Shown here: positions 8,407-18,764 of the stretch, piece by piece | How the letters are laid out: each line of letters opens with the position of its first letter | How positions within the stretch are numbered: the stretch's first letter is position 1 | NCBI RefSeq assembly: GCF_008641105.1 | Contig: NZ_VTTI01000017.1 | Coordinates: 1-42,541, forward strand | DNA from: Halopseudomonas salina | GTDB taxonomy: Bacteria > Pseudomonadota > Gammaproteobacteria > Pseudomonadales > Pseudomonadaceae | Direction: 5' to 3' | DNA length: 42,541 nt | Notes under the pieces: generated by a model | Databases searched by the model: none | Seen by the model: the letters and a program-made list of their open reading frames with translations, nothing else | What the model was told of the DNA's origin: nothing | Made by a program: the position numbers and the translations under genes

Positions 8407-10314
8407 TCAGATCAACTTGCGGGTTCTGAGCAGCTCTATCACCTCGGCAACGCAGGTCTCCAGATTCTGCTTGCTGGTGTCCAACACCAGATCCGCATCA
8501 GCCGGAGCTTCGTACGGATAGGAAACGCCCGGTATGGTGCCTTCGGCATTAGCTGCATACAGACCGGAAGGATCACGTTCCTGGCAGACGTCCATGGGTG
8601 TATCCAGATACACCATCAAGCAGCGCTCACCCAGAATGTAACGGGCCTGAGCGCGGCTTTCCGCGGTCGGAGCCACGAAGGCTCCCAGCGCGATCAGTCC
8701 GGCTTCGTTCATCTGCCGGGCAATACGTGCGCCCTTGTGCAGATTCTCGGCGCGGCCAGCGGCATCCTGTGTCAGCCCCTTGCTCAGATCCTGACGCAAC
8801 TCCTTGCCATCGAGCACGTAGCAGGCACGGCCGCTGTCGAACAGTTTGCGTTCAACCGCATAGGCCAGGGTGCTCTTGCCGGCACCGGAAAGACCGGTAA
8901 ACAGCAGAGTAACCGGCTCCTGGCCGAAACGCTGCGCGCGTTCGCTGGCAGTCACATGGGCGAACCCGCCATGGCGGCTACCGGTGGTGTTCTGACCCAA
9001 CAGGCCCTTGGCGACAATCATGCCGGCGCCAACGGTGCCATTGGTCATGCGGTCGATGACGATAAACGAGCCGCTGGTGCGGTTGGCCCGGTAGTCGTCA
9101 TAGGCAATCGGACGCTCAAGGGATAACTCGACGCGGCCGATCTCGTTCAGACCCAGTTCGGGCGCATCCTGTTTTTCCAGCGTATTGACGTCGATGCGGT
9201 GTACGATCCGGGTAAAGGAGCCCGGGCTGTTGCTGGTTGCTCGCTTGATATCGTACTTGCGGCCCGGCTGCATCGGCTGGTCGGCCATCCACACCAGATT
9301 GGCTTCAAACAGATCGCCGATCAGGGGGCGGTTGTCGATATGCGCGAGCACGTCGCCACGGGAGATGTCGATTTCGTCTTCCAGGGTCAGCGTCACTGCC
9401 TGACCAGGACCGGCGCTTTCCAGCTCTCCGTCGAAGGTGACAATGGATTTGACCCGACTGCTCTTGCCCGATGGCAATACGACCAACTCATCACCCTTGT
9501 GCACGACACCGGATGCCAGGGTGCCGGCAAAGCCGCGGAAGTTAAGGTTCGGCCGGGTAACCAGCTGGACCGGGAAACGCAGATCCTTGAGGTTGCGATC
9601 GGCGGCGACTTCAACGGTCTCGAGGATCTCCATCAGGGTCTGGCCGGTATACCAGGGGCTGCGCTCGCTACGGTTGACGACGTTGTCGCCCTTGAGTGCA
9701 GACATCGGCACGAAATGTACGCTATTGCCGTCGAGCATTTCCAAGCCCTTGGCAAACTCGCGGTAGTCGTCACAGATCTGATTGAAGACGCCTTCATCGA
9801 AGTCCTTCAGATCCATCTTGTTTACTGCAACAACGATATGCTTGATACCCAGCAAGGAGGCGATAAAGCTGTGGCGCTTGGTCTGGGTCTGCACGCCGTA
9901 ACGGGCGTCGATCAGGATGATCGCCAGATCACAGGTCGAGGCACCGGTGGCCATGTTGCGGGTGTACTGCTCATGGCCGGGGGTATCGGCGATGATGAAC
10001 TTGCGCTTGGCGGTCGAGAAATAGCGGTAGGCAACGTCAATGGTGATGCCCTGCTCGCGCTCGGCCTGCAGACCATCGACCAGCAGCGCCAGATCGACCT
10101 CTTCACCGGTGGTGCCAGACTTCTTGGAGTCGCGGGTAATGGCTTCCATATGATCTTCGTAGATCATCTTGGAATCATGCAGCAAACGCCCGATCAGCGT
10201 GCTCTTGCCGTCGTCGACGTTACCGCAGGTAAGAAAACGCAGCAGTTCCTTGCGTTCGTGCTGGCCGAGGTACGCCAGGATATCTTCGCTGATCAGTTCT
10301 GATTGGTGACTCAT
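8407..10314 (-). CDS. cysNC: Bifunctional sulfate adenylyltransferase subunit 1 / APS kinase
   Basis: The N-terminal CysN part is the GTPase subunit of ATP sulfurylase, working with CysD to make APS; the C-terminal CysC part phosphorylates APS to PAPS. The CysN G-domain shows GNVDDGKST (31-39), DTPGHEQY and NKMDL motifs followed by EF-Tu-like beta domains to about 445. The kinase P-loop GLSGAGKST is at about 474-482 of 635. The segment FVAPTAE replaces the FISPHR of stand-alone CysC, as I recall from other pseudomonad fusions. The start is MSHQSEL at 10314. The frame continues upstream into the heptad array, where the translated repeat (QLAACRLQL) is not protein. The likely ribosome-binding site TTGGAG is itself made of the last heptads. 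Confidence 0.95.
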   Translation of the reverse strand: MSHQSELISEDILAYLGQHERKELLRFLTCGNVDDGKSTLIGRLLHDSKMIYEDHMEAITRDSKKSGTTGEEVDLALLVDGLQAEREQGITIDVAYRYFSTAKRKFIIADTPGHEQYTRNMATGASTCDLAIILIDARYGVQTQTKRHSFIASLLGIKHIVVAVNKMDLKDFDEGVFNQICDDYREFAKGLEMLDGNSVHFVPMSALKGDNVVNRSERSPWYTGQTLMEILETVEVAADRNLKDLRFPVQLVTRPNLNFRGFAGTLASGVVHKGDELVVLPSGKSSRVKSIVTFDGELESAGPGQAVTLTLEDEIDISRGDVLAHIDNRPLIGDLFEANLVWMADQPMQPGRKYDIKRATSNSPGSFTRIVHRIDVNTLEKQDAPELGLNEIGRVELSLERPIAYDDYRANRTSGSFIVIDRMTNGTVGAGMIVAKGLLGQNTTGSRHGGFAHVTASERAQRFGQEPVTLLFTGLSGAGKSTLAYAVERKLFDSGRACYVLDGKELRQDLSKGLTQDAAGRAENLHKGARIARQMNEAGLIALGAFVAPTAESRAQARYILGERCLMVYLDTPMDVCQERDPSGLYAANAEGTIPGVSYPYEAPADADLVLDTSKQNLETCVAEVIELLRTRKLI

Positions 10315-10318
10315 GTTC

Positions 10319-10353
10319 CAAGCTCCAAGCTGCAAGCGACAAGCGGCAAGCTG
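10319..10353 (+). repeat. Heptad array, copy B left arm
   Basis: Five CAAGC units occur at exact 7-base steps (10319, 10326, 10333, 10340, 10347) with variable dinucleotides TC, TG, GA, GG and TG, followed by TCCGTGC at 10354-10360. The array ends four bases before the cysNC start codon (10314) and supplies its apparent ribosome-binding site on the minus strand. Confidence 0.9.
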
Positions 10354-10362
10354 TCCGTGCAA

Positions 10363-10704
10363 TTATTCAGTAATTCTATTAATCAAGCCTGTCAGCATTC
10401 GCGACAGCTCGCGTGTTTCATGGATCCAATGCGCGGCAAACGCCTGCTCCACGTAATCAATCTCTTGTCCTACCATCAGCTGCGTGCGCACTTCTGCGCA
10501 AGACCCTTTGGCAACGCTGAGAAAGTAACGCTTCTCTGCATTGCCAGCTCTCTCCATTCCCTCGGCGATATTGCTTGGAACGGATAGAGCAGACCGCGTC
10601 AGTTGATTCCGGAAGCCATAATCCGGGCAGTCTGCCAGCGCTCGATACATGGCAACCGAAAGCGCTTTGCTGCGATGCCAGACCTCAAGCTTTTCAAAAT
10701 CCAT
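10363..10704 (-). CDS. Four-helix-bundle protein (S23/Avd-like fold)
   Basis: This 113-residue protein has the signature of the small four-helix-bundle family found in 23S rRNA intervening sequences and related to the Avd proteins of diversity-generating retroelements. Visible hallmarks are FEKLEVWHRSK near the start, RNQLTRSALSVPSNIAEG in the middle, FLSVAKGSCAEVRTQL in the third helix and a basic C-terminus. Molecular function is unknown; Avd binds nucleic acid with its reverse transcriptase, but none is encoded here. The start at 10704 has a strong GGAGG six bases upstream; the longer upstream frame runs into the heptad array. It is co-oriented with cysD and cysNC, within the operon, and enclosed by inverted heptad arrays. 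Confidence 0.85.
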   Translation of the reverse strand: MDFEKLEVWHRSKALSVAMYRALADCPDYGFRNQLTRSALSVPSNIAEGMERAGNAEKRYFLSVAKGSCAEVRTQLMVGQEIDYVEQAFAAHWIHETRELSRMLTGLINRITE

Positions 10705-10758
10705 CAGCAACCTCCATGTTGCCGTTATAAATCGTAAATACGGCGACTGCTCCAATCT

Positions 10759-10791
10759 GCTTGTCGCTTGCAGCTTGAGGCTTGCCGCTTT
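10759..10791 (+). repeat. Heptad array, copy B right arm
   Basis: GCTTG units start at 10759, 10766, 10773 and 10780, with a degenerate GCTTT at 10787. The dinucleotides are TC, CA, AG and CC. A 19-base stretch (10759-10777) is the exact reverse complement of 10326-10344. The array lies 12 bases from the cysD stop codon, between cysD and the four-helix-bundle gene. Confidence 0.9.
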
Positions 10792-10802
10792 TTTAGCTAC
10801 CG

Positions 10803-11708
10803 CTAGAAATAGCCCTGCCTCTTCTTCTCTTCCATCGATCCGGCTTGATCATGATCGATCATGCGGCCCTGGCGTTCGGATGTACGGGTCAGGAGCATTT
10901 CCTGGATGATTTCCGGGAGCGTGGCGGCGGTGGATTCGACGGCGCCGGTGAGGGGGTAACAGCCCAGGGTACGGAAACGAACCATTTTCATTTCCGGCTT
11001 CTGACCTTCTTCCATGGGCATGCGCTCGTCATCGACCATGATCAATGAGCCGTTGTGCTCGACTACCGGACGTTCGGCGGCAAAGTACAGAGGCACAATC
11101 GGGATGCTTTCCAGGTAGATGTATTGCCAGATGTCGAGTTCGGTCCAGTTGGACAGGGGGAATACGCGAATGCTTTCGCCCTTGTGTACTTTGCCGTTAT
11201 AGACGTTCCACAGCTCGGGACGCTGGTTCTTGGGATCCCAGCGGTGATGCTTGTCGCGGAATGAGTAGACGCGCTCCTTGGCGCGGGACTTTTCCTCGTC
11301 ACGGCGGGCACCACCGAAGGCCGCGTCAAAACCGTACTTGTCCAGGGCCTGCTTCAGCGCCTGGGTCTTCATCACGTCGGTATGCACGGCGCTGCCATGG
11401 GTGAAGGGGCCTACGCCCTGGGCCAGGCCTTCAGCGTTCTGATGCACCAGCAGGTCGAGATCCATTTCTTCGACCATGCGCTCGCGGAACTTGTACATTT
11501 CGCGGAACTTCCAGCCGGTATCCACGTGCAGGACCGGGAACGGCAGGCGACCAGGATAGAAGGCCTTGCGCGCCAGGTGGAGCATTACAGCGGAGTCCTT
11601 GCCGATCGAGTAGAGCATCACCGGATTCTGAAACTCCGCAGCCACTTCACGAATGATGTGGATGCTTTCCGCTTCCAGTTGCTTGAGATGAGTCAGTTTT
11701 TCCAGCAT
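10803..11708 (-). CDS. cysD: Sulfate adenylyltransferase subunit 2 (ATP sulfurylase, small subunit)
   Basis: CysD is the catalytic ATP-pyrophosphatase subunit that adenylates sulfate in the first step of assimilation, powered by GTP hydrolysis in CysN. The 301-residue length is standard. The PP-loop [13 protein letters not shown] is at about 33-45, and the family motifs [12 protein letters not shown] and [15 protein letters not shown] are intact. The ATG at 11708 begins the conserved [12 protein letters not shown]. It should head the cysD-(four-helix gene)-cysNC-tadA transcript. The distance to cysNC is 488 bases, whereas in most pseudomonads the two are adjacent, so the insertion must affect coupling between the two subunits. 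Confidence 0.97.
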   Translation of the reverse strand: MLEKLTHLKQLEAESIHIIREVAAEFQNPVMLYSIGKDSAVMLHLARKAFYPGRLPFPVLHVDTGWKFREMYKFRERMVEEMDLDLLVHQNAEGLAQGVGPFTHGSAVHTDVMKTQALKQALDKYGFDAAFGGARRDEEKSRAKERVYSFRDKHHRWDPKNQRPELWNVYNGKVHKGESIRVFPLSNWTELDIWQYIYLESIPIVPLYFAAERPVVEHNGSLIMVDDERMPMEEGQKPEMKMVRFRTLGCYPLTGAVESTAATLPEIIQEMLLTRTSERQGRMIDHDQAGSMEEKKRQGYF

Positions 11709-11761
11709 GGCGTACTCGCGATATCAAGGGGACGAGGCGCATCCCGTATTCAGTTGACGGC

Positions 11762-11790
11762 ATTGTATCAAACGCCAAGCAATCTAATAA
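11762..11790 (-). promoter_or_regulatory. Possible cysD promoter
   Basis: On the minus strand a good -10 TACAAT (11767-11762) has only a poor -35 TTATTA (11790-11785) at 17 bp. Weak -35 boxes are usual for CysB-activated cys promoters. The AT-rich stretch just upstream (11788-11825) could hold the CysB site, but CysB has no sharp consensus, so this is inference. Confidence 0.4.
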
Positions 11791-11850
11791 GGCGTGTTTT
11801 AATACCTTTAAAGCATATCAATATAGCTCGGGTCGCCTGCCGGTTACCGC

Positions 11851-12609
11851 TCAAACCGGGTTGTCGATATCGATAAATTCGTGGTGCAGGCCAAAGCGCT
11901 CGGCCAGATGCTCGCCCAGAGCCTTGACGCCATACCGCTCTGTCGCATGGTGTCCGGCAGCAAAAAAGTGGATGCCATTCTCCCGCGCTGCGTGAACCGT
12001 GGGCTCGGACACTTCCCCGGTCACATAAGCGTCGGCGCCTAGGGCGATAGCCCGTTCGATATAGCCCTGGGCTGCACCAGTACACCAGGCAATACGTTTG
12101 ATGGGGCGGTCATTACCGGCGATATGCAAAGGCTCGCGCTGCAGCACGTCGGCCATATGACGTGCCAGCGCGCCACCCTCCATTGCTTCGGGCAATTCGC
12201 CGTAAAGCCCTACCGAACGGGGGTTGTCCGGTTCAAGCCCGCCAAGCACCTTCCAGCCCAGCAGTTTTGCCAGTTGCACGTTGTTGCCCAGTTCGCCATG
12301 CACATCCAGCGGCAGATGGTAGGCGAGCAGATTGACGTCTGCGCCAAGCAGCGCCTTGAGGCGACGATACTTGATACCGGTCACTGCCGCAGGCTCACCT
12401 TTCCAGAAGTACCCATGGTGCACTAGCAGCATCTGCGCGCCGGTGGCCACGGCAGCATCTACCAATGCCTGACTGGCGGTTACGCCAGTCACCAGCCGCT
12501 GTACCTGGCCTGCTCCTTCCACCTGTAGCCCATTGGGGCAGTAATCCTGGAACGCATCTGATTCCAGCAGGTTGTTGCAGTAATCGACCAGCGTTGACCT
12601 TTCCACCAT
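11851..12609 (-). CDS. Nif3-like dinuclear metal centre protein (YbgI family)
   Basis: This 252-residue protein belongs to the DUF34/Nif3 family, which binds two metal ions in a toroidal hexamer. A role as GTP cyclohydrolase I type 2 has been proposed for some members, but the physiological role is unsettled. Metal ligands are seen in LLVHHGYFWKG (about 62-72), the Asp/His of YHLPLDVH (about 97-104) and the C-terminal FFAAGHHATERYG. The ATG at 12609 begins MVERSTLVDYCNNLL, the usual family start. It is divergent from algW. The same neighbour pair, as I recall it, is conserved in other Pseudomonas. Confidence 0.85.
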   Translation of the reverse strand: MVERSTLVDYCNNLLESDAFQDYCPNGLQVEGAGQVQRLVTGVTASQALVDAAVATGAQMLLVHHGYFWKGEPAAVTGIKYRRLKALLGADVNLLAYHLPLDVHGELGNNVQLAKLLGWKVLGGLEPDNPRSVGLYGELPEAMEGGALARHMADVLQREPLHIAGNDRPIKRIAWCTGAAQGYIERAIALGADAYVTGEVSEPTVHAARENGIHFFAAGHHATERYGVKALGEHLAERFGLHHEFIDIDNPV

Positions 12610-12783
12610 GGGGGAGCCTCCTGTGTATAGAACCTGCGCGTATTGTCTGCGCTGTGAACCTGTTTGGCCAGTTCTGCACCTACCCGGCCACTCCCCGGCG
12701 CAATACCTGCATTTATGGGTTTGATCCCCTTATACTATGCAGCACTAACGGCCATTGGCTGCGGGCGGGATCGGGACTGTTTG

Positions 12784-13923
12784 ATGAATGAATTGATGCG
12801 CGACTGGGGCTGGCCAGTGACCTGCGGCGTGCTGCTGGCACTCGTCTTGCTGCAGTATTACCCACAACCTCTGGGCATGCCGGCGAGTGATCCGGTTATC
12901 GAGATAGCCCCACCCGATAAGGATGAGAAGTCTGGGCAAGGGTCTTACCGTATAGCTGTGCAGCGTGCAGCGCCAGCAGTAGCCAATGTATACACAACCA
13001 AGCGCGTAGCCAATCAGATTGGGCAGCCTTTACTCCCCAACCCTGCCACCGGTGATTACTCAGACGCCTTACCCGCACCCACAAGACGCGACTCGAGTCT
13101 GGGCTCTGCGGTAATTCTCAGCCCAGATGGCTACCTGCTTACCAACAATCATGTGATTGCCGGTGCGGAGCAGATCCTGGTTGGCCTGCGCGATGGGCGC
13201 GAAGCCATTGCGACCCTGGTGGGGACCGATCCCGAAACTGATCTGGCGGTTCTCAAGATCAAACTCGGCGATCTGCCATCCATCTCGATCAGCGGCGCCG
13301 GTGAACAGCAGGTGGGCGACGTGGTGCTGGCCATCGGCAATCCGTTTGGTCTTGGTCAGACGGTGACCATGGGGATCGTCAGCGCCACGGGTCGCAACCA
13401 GCTGGGACTCAACACCTACGAAGACTTCATCCAGACGGATGCGGCGATCAACCAGGGCAACTCGGGCGGCGCACTGATCGATACCGCCGGCAATCTGGTG
13501 GGAATCAATACGGCGATTTTCTCCCAATCGGGCGGATCTCAGGGCATCGGTTTTGCGATTCCGGTGAAGCTGGCAGCAGAGGTGATGCAGGAAATCATCA
13601 AGAACGGCCGGGTGGTGCGTGGCTGGCTGGGGGTGGAAGTGCAACCCCTCACCGCTGAACTGGCCGAAGCGCTCAACGTGGACGCAGGCACGGGCCTGGT
13701 CATTTCCGGACTGTACCGTGACGGACCTGCGTCCCTGGCGGGCCTGATGCCGGGTGACGTGATATTGCGGATTGAAAACGAACCTGCGATTACCGGTCGA
13801 CAGGCAATGAACCAGGTGGCCAGAGCCGACCCCGGTGAAACTGTAACCCTTGAAGTGCTGCGTGAGGGCAAGGCAATAAGCTTCGAGGCGGCAGTGGGCG
13901 TGCGGCCCAACTTCCGCCCCTGA
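12784..13923 (+). CDS. algW: Periplasmic site-1 serine protease AlgW (DegS family)
   Basis: AlgW senses misfolded outer-membrane proteins and cleaves the anti-sigma factor MucA, freeing AlgU for the envelope-stress and alginate response. It has an N-terminal membrane anchor (about residues 9-26), a trypsin-like domain with triad His123 (TNNHVIAG), Asp153 (ETDLAVLK) and Ser227 (NQGNSGGA), and one PDZ domain at about 270-370. A single PDZ and a membrane anchor place it in the DegS/AlgW group, not DegP/MucD. The start at 12784 (MNELMRDWGW, 379 residues) was chosen because upstream codons read through the promoter region; a second Met four codons on is possible. A TATACT box sits at 12731-12736. 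Confidence 0.94.
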   Translation: MNELMRDWGWPVTCGVLLALVLLQYYPQPLGMPASDPVIEIAPPDKDEKSGQGSYRIAVQRAAPAVANVYTTKRVANQIGQPLLPNPATGDYSDALPAPTRRDSSLGSAVILSPDGYLLTNNHVIAGAEQILVGLRDGREAIATLVGTDPETDLAVLKIKLGDLPSISISGAGEQQVGDVVLAIGNPFGLGQTVTMGIVSATGRNQLGLNTYEDFIQTDAAINQGNSGGALIDTAGNLVGINTAIFSQSGGSQGIGFAIPVKLAAEVMQEIIKNGRVVRGWLGVEVQPLTAELAEALNVDAGTGLVISGLYRDGPASLAGLMPGDVILRIENEPAITGRQAMNQVARADPGETVTLEVLREGKAISFEAAVGVRPNFRP

Positions 13924-13934
13924 GCGCTAGAATC

Positions 13935-14990
13935 TTAGAGCAGGTCGCGCAGAACGGCGATGAGCTTGCTGTTCTGCTCCTCGGTCCCCACGGTGATGCG
14001 CAGAAACTGATCGATACGCGGCTTCGCAAAGTGGCGCACGATCACACGCTGATCCCTGAGGCCTTTCGCCAGCGCAGCTGCATCATGGTCAGGATGGCGA
14101 ACGAATACGAAGTTTGCCGCCGAAGGTAGTACCTCAAACCCCATGTCTTGAAGTGTCTCAGCAAGATGCTCCCGACTCTGGATGACCTTTTGCCGAGTAT
14201 CTTCAAAGTACGCCGTATCAACAAATGCCGCCTCGGCTCCAGCGAGCGCCAGTCGGTCCAGCGGGTAGGAATTGAAGCTGTTCTTGATTCGCTCCAGCGC
14301 CTCAATGAGATCAGCATGACCCACGGCAAGCCCAACCCGCAGCCCCGCCAGGGAGCGTGACTTGGACAGACTCTGGGTTACCAGCAGGTTGGGATACTGA
14401 TCGATCAGGCTGATAGCGGTCTGGCCGCCAAAATCCACGTAGGCTTCATCCACTACCACGACCGAATCTGCATTGGCTTTGAGCAGCTGTTCGATTGCAC
14501 TCAACCCCAGTGCAATACCCGTAGGCGCGTTGGGATTGGGGAAGATAATGCCGCCATTGGGCTGCAGGTAATCGTCTACATTGATCCGAAAGTCGTCGGT
14601 CAGGGGTATGGTCTGTGCCTGTATTCCGTAGAGACCGCAGTAGACCGGATAAAAGCTGTAGCTGATATCAGGGAACAACAAGGGCTTGCCATGCTGGAAC
14701 AGCCCATGAAACACATGGGCCAACACCTCGTCTGAACCATTGCCGACAAATACCTGGTTGCTCTGTACGCCATAGTAATCGGCGATAGCGCCCTTCAAAC
14801 CCTCGGCGTCAGGCGCCGGGTAAAGCCGCAGGCTGTCATCAGGCACTGCGCGAATGGCTTCAATCGCCCTGGGCGAGGGCCCGTAGGGGTTTTCATTGGT
14901 GTTCAGCTTGACCAGATTGTCCAGCTTGGGCTGCTCGCCGGGCACATAGGGCACCAGGCTGGCAACGAACGGGCTCCAGAATCGGCTCAC
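13935..14990 (-). CDS. hisC: Histidinol-phosphate aminotransferase
   Basis: HisC is a PLP enzyme that transfers an amino group from glutamate to imidazole acetol phosphate in histidine synthesis. The 351-residue protein is a class II-type fold-I aminotransferase. The Schiff-base lysine is Lys210 in [24 protein letters not shown] (151-158) and [10 protein letters not shown] (about 178-187) contact the cofactor. The start at 14990 ([22 protein letters not shown]) is the family start. It is the last gene of the minus-strand run mla-ibaG-murA-hisG-hisD-hisC but is separated from hisD by heptad copy D (166 bases between stop and start). It converges on algW with an 11-base gap and no evident terminator. 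Confidence 0.95.
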   Translation of the reverse strand: MSRFWSPFVASLVPYVPGEQPKLDNLVKLNTNENPYGPSPRAIEAIRAVPDDSLRLYPAPDAEGLKGAIADYYGVQSNQVFVGNGSDEVLAHVFHGLFQHGKPLLFPDISYSFYPVYCGLYGIQAQTIPLTDDFRINVDDYLQPNGGIIFPNPNAPTGIALGLSAIEQLLKANADSVVVVDEAYVDFGGQTAISLIDQYPNLLVTQSLSKSRSLAGLRVGLAVGHADLIEALERIKNSFNSYPLDRLALAGAEAAFVDTAYFEDTRQKVIQSREHLAETLQDMGFEVLPSAANFVFVRHPDHDAAALAKGLRDQRVIVRHFAKPRIDQFLRITVGTEEQNSKLIAVLRDLL

Positions 14991-15015
14991 AGATCAATCC
15001 TCAATAAAATAGCCT

Positions 15016-15158
15016 CAAGCTGCAAGCTGCAAGCTTCAAGCGGCAAGCCGTCCGTGCATACTGCAGCGACGAGCGTCGGAACGGTTATTGGTGCTTGTAG
15101 CTTGCTGCTTTTGGCTTTTGGCTTGTAGCTTGTAGCTTGCAGCTTGCAGCTTGCAGCT
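15016..15158. repeat. Heptad-repeat hairpin, copy D (hisD/hisC gap)
   Basis: The left arm has CAAGCNN at 15016, 15023, 15030, 15037 and 15044, followed by TCCGTGC at 15051-15057. The right arm is the longest in the window, about 66 bases, with units at 15093, 15100, 15107 and 15114 (both degenerate), 15121, 15128, 15135, 15142 and 15149. The hisD stop codon (15159-15157) overlaps the end of this arm. The loop of about 40 bases contains ACGAGCGTCG. It lies between two genes of the same operon. Confidence 0.9.
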
Positions 15159-16467
15159 AGGGCTTTATACGGTATTCCGCACTGCGCGCGTGCGCTGTCA
15201 GGCTTTCACCGCGGGCCAGTACCGATGCTGTTTTGCCCAGCTCGGAAGCACCCTCGGGTGAGCAGAAGATCACCGAGGAGCGCTTCTGGAAGTCATAGAC
15301 ACCCAGAGGTGAGGAGAAGCGCGCCGTGCCTGAGGTAGGCAATACGTGGTTCGGGCCGGCGCAATAATCGCCTACTGCCTCGGGGGTGTAGCGGCCCATG
15401 AAGATGGCGCCTGCGTGGCGAATCTGCGACAACAGGCTTTCCGGGTCGGCTACCGATAATTCCAGGTGCTCTGGAGCGATGCGGTTGGACACCTCGCAGG
15501 CGTGTTCCAGATTGTCTACCTTGATCAGCGCACCGCGATTCTCCAGGGAAACACGGGCGATATCGGCCCGCTCAAGACCGTCAAGCAGACGATTGAGACT
15601 GGCTTCAACGGCGTCGAGAAAATCCGCATCCGGCGATAGCAGGATCGACTGCGCATCCTCATCGTGTTCGGCCTGGGAGAACAGATCCATCGCAATCCAG
15701 TCCGGGTCAGTCTGACCGTCACACACCACCAGAATCTCGGAAGGGCCGGCAATCATGTCGATTCCCACCTGGCCGAACACCGAGCGTTTGGCTGTGGCTA
15801 CATAGATATTGCCTGGGCCGACGATCTTGTCCACCCGCGGAACGGTCTCGGTGCCGTAGGCCATTGCCGCCACCGCCTGAGCACCACCCAGGGTAAACAC
15901 GCGGTCTACGCCCGCCAGGCAAGCAGCGGCAAGCACCAGCTCGTTGATCTCGCCACGGGGCGTGGGCACGACCATGACCACTTCCCGTACACCGGCTACC
16001 TTGGCGGGAATCGCGTTCATCAACACTGACGAAGGGTAAGACGCTTTACCACCCGGCACATAGAGGCCGGCGCGGTCCAGCGGTGTAATCTGCTGGCCAA
16101 GAATGGTGCCGTCCGGCTCGGTGTAGCGCCAGGAAGGCTGTACCTGATGCTCGTGATACACACGAATTCGCTCGGCGGCAAACTCGAGAGCCGTTCGCTG
16201 TTCTGGAGTAATACGCTCCAGCGCCAGCTCCAGCCGAGCACGGTCGAGGGTCAGGTCTGCCATGGAGCTGACATCCAACCCATCAAAACGGGCGGTATAT
16301 TCGATCAGCGCAGCATCACCCCGTGCGCGCACGGCAGCAATGATCTCTTCAACACGCTGGTTGACGCCTTTATCCGATACCCCTTCCCAGGCCAGCAACG
16401 TGTCGAGATGCTGGCTGAAGTCAGACTGACTGGCGTCCAGACGGGCAATTTTCAGCGGTGCATTCAT
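15157..16467 (-). CDS. hisD: Histidinol dehydrogenase
   Basis: HisD carries out the last two NAD-dependent, zinc-dependent oxidations from histidinol to histidine. The 436-residue protein shows the family motifs [17 protein letters not shown] (about 132-148), IAGPSEILV (about 236-244), [10 protein letters not shown] carrying zinc ligands Gln and His, and RIAPEHLEL with a catalytic His. An open GTG lies three codons upstream (16476), but the ATG at 16467 has AAAAGG eight bases upstream and is preferred. It lies 41 bases after hisG. Its stop codon TAG is embedded in the last heptad of copy D, so the array abuts the coding region directly. Confidence 0.96.
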   Translation of the reverse strand: MNAPLKIARLDASQSDFSQHLDTLLAWEGVSDKGVNQRVEEIIAAVRARGDAALIEYTARFDGLDVSSMADLTLDRARLELALERITPEQRTALEFAAERIRVYHEHQVQPSWRYTEPDGTILGQQITPLDRAGLYVPGGKASYPSSVLMNAIPAKVAGVREVVMVVPTPRGEINELVLAAACLAGVDRVFTLGGAQAVAAMAYGTETVPRVDKIVGPGNIYVATAKRSVFGQVGIDMIAGPSEILVVCDGQTDPDWIAMDLFSQAEHDEDAQSILLSPDADFLDAVEASLNRLLDGLERADIARVSLENRGALIKVDNLEHACEVSNRIAPEHLELSVADPESLLSQIRHAGAIFMGRYTPEAVGDYCAGPNHVLPTSGTARFSSPLGVYDFQKRSSVIFCSPEGASELGKTASVLARGESLTAHARSAEYRIKP

Positions 16468-16508
16468 CACATTCACCTTTTCAGAATAAGTGGGTTCGTA
16501 AGGGGCTT

Positions 16509-17150
16509 TCAGGCGGAGCGCTGCTCTACCGCAGCAGCCAGCAATTCAATCAGTGCCTTGATCCGGGCGTGCTTCATTTTCATTGCGGCCTTGTTGACCA
16601 CCAGCCTGGAGCTGATGGTGGCAATCAGTTCCTGCGCCTCGAGGCCGTTGGCCCGCAGGGTGTTGCCGGTGTCGACCACGTCGATGATCTTGTCTGCCAG
16701 ACCAACCAGAGGTGCGAGCTCCATGGAGCCGTACAGTTTGATGACCTCGACCTGACGGCCTTGTTCGGCGTAGTAGCGACGCGCCACGTTGACGAACTTG
16801 GTGGCCACCCGCAGACGCCCCTTGGGCTCTGGGGTATTCACCGGCCCGGCAGTCATCAGTCGGCAATTGGCAATTTTCAGGTCCAGTGGCTCATAGAGCC
16901 CCTGACTGCCATATTCCATCAGCACATCCTTGCCAGCCACGCCCATGTCCGCTGCACCCAGCTCCACATAGGTCGGCACATCGGTGGCGCGGATGATCAG
17001 CAAACGCACATCAGGATCAGTGGTTTCGAAAATCAGTTTGCGACTTTTGTCCAGATCCTCGAGCGGCTCGATGCCAGCCAGCTTCAGCAGCGGCAGCGTA
17101 TCGTCAAGAATGCGACCCTTGGACAGGGCGATAGTCAGACTCTGGGTCAT
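16509..17150 (-). CDS. hisG: ATP phosphoribosyltransferase, short form
   Basis: HisG starts histidine synthesis by joining ATP and PRPP. At 213 residues this is the short form without the C-terminal regulatory domain, which needs HisZ as partner; hisZ is not in this window. Recognisable parts are the N-terminal [16 protein letters not shown], the [10 protein letters not shown] segment and the PRPP loop [14 protein letters not shown] (about 160-173). It is between murA (19-base gap) and hisD (41-base gap), a co-directional arrangement typical of pseudomonads that ties a peptidoglycan gene to two his genes. Confidence 0.95.
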   Translation of the reverse strand: MTQSLTIALSKGRILDDTLPLLKLAGIEPLEDLDKSRKLIFETTDPDVRLLIIRATDVPTYVELGAADMGVAGKDVLMEYGSQGLYEPLDLKIANCRLMTAGPVNTPEPKGRLRVATKFVNVARRYYAEQGRQVEVIKLYGSMELAPLVGLADKIIDVVDTGNTLRANGLEAQELIATISSRLVVNKAAMKMKHARIKALIELLAAAVEQRSA

Positions 17151-17169
17151 GCGTGATCCCTTGTTTGGC

Positions 17170-18450
<1,281 letters not shown>

Positions 18451-18496
18451 TCAGGCGCAGGACGCCAGGTAAGTGTGGCTTTGACGTGTTACCGCT

Positions 18497-18736
18497 TCAG
18501 GCGCGCTGATTCCAGGCGTCACGGGTAAAGAATTTCATGGTGACGGCATGAATGCTGCCATCCGCTATCTGGTCACCCAGTAGCGCGTAGATCTGCTGTT
18601 GACGCTTGACCGGACTCATTGCCGCCAGGGTATCGCTGATCACATTCAGCTGAAAATTGCAGCCCTCGCCTTCCACCAGCACTTCAGTGTCGGGCAATTG
18701 CGGCTCTATCAATTGTTTAACCTGTTCGGACTGCAT
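18497..18736 (-). CDS. ibaG: BolA-family protein IbaG
   Basis: This 79-residue BolA-fold protein would pair with a monothiol glutaredoxin in handling iron-sulfur clusters and, in other gammaproteobacteria, in acid stress. It has the KRQQQIYALLGDQIADG and SIHAVTMKFFTRDAWNQ segments of the family, including the conserved His in the C-terminal half and Cys26. It sits between mlaB and murA in the order widely conserved in gammaproteobacteria, with short gaps, so is probably co-transcribed with the mla genes. Confidence 0.9.
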   Translation of the reverse strand: MQSEQVKQLIEPQLPDTEVLVEGEGCNFQLNVISDTLAAMSPVKRQQQIYALLGDQIADGSIHAVTMKFFTRDAWNQRA

Positions 18737-18764
18737 GTATTTCCCATCCGTTAAAAAATAATTT

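Larger units (their letters stand above)
10319..10791. mobile_element. Candidate heptad-flanked element carrying a four-helix-bundle gene
   Basis: Heptad arrays of opposite polarity bracket the small ORF at 10363-10704: CAAGCNN x5 starting at 10319 and GCTTGNN x4 (plus a degenerate fifth) starting at 10759. They share a perfect 19-bp inverted repeat (10326-10344 against 10759-10777). The unit separates cysD from cysNC, genes that normally abut. No transposase is encoded and no target-site duplication was recognised, so mobility is inference from its placement and from similar gene-less copies elsewhere in the window. Confidence 0.4.

Noticed and set aside
9199..10302. 367-codon plus-strand frame opposite cysNC
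   Set aside because: Shadow of the cysNC reading frame with no domain features; the same applies to similar frames opposite murA, hisD, bioF and bioB.
11709..11850. Riboswitch or SAM/cysteine leader before cysD, and a biotin leader before bioB
   Set aside because: Neither gap shows a conserved aptamer core or a terminator/anti-terminator pair.
15093..15158. CRISPR-like reading of the long heptad arm
   Set aside because: The units are contiguous 7-mers without unique spacers, and no cas gene is nearby.
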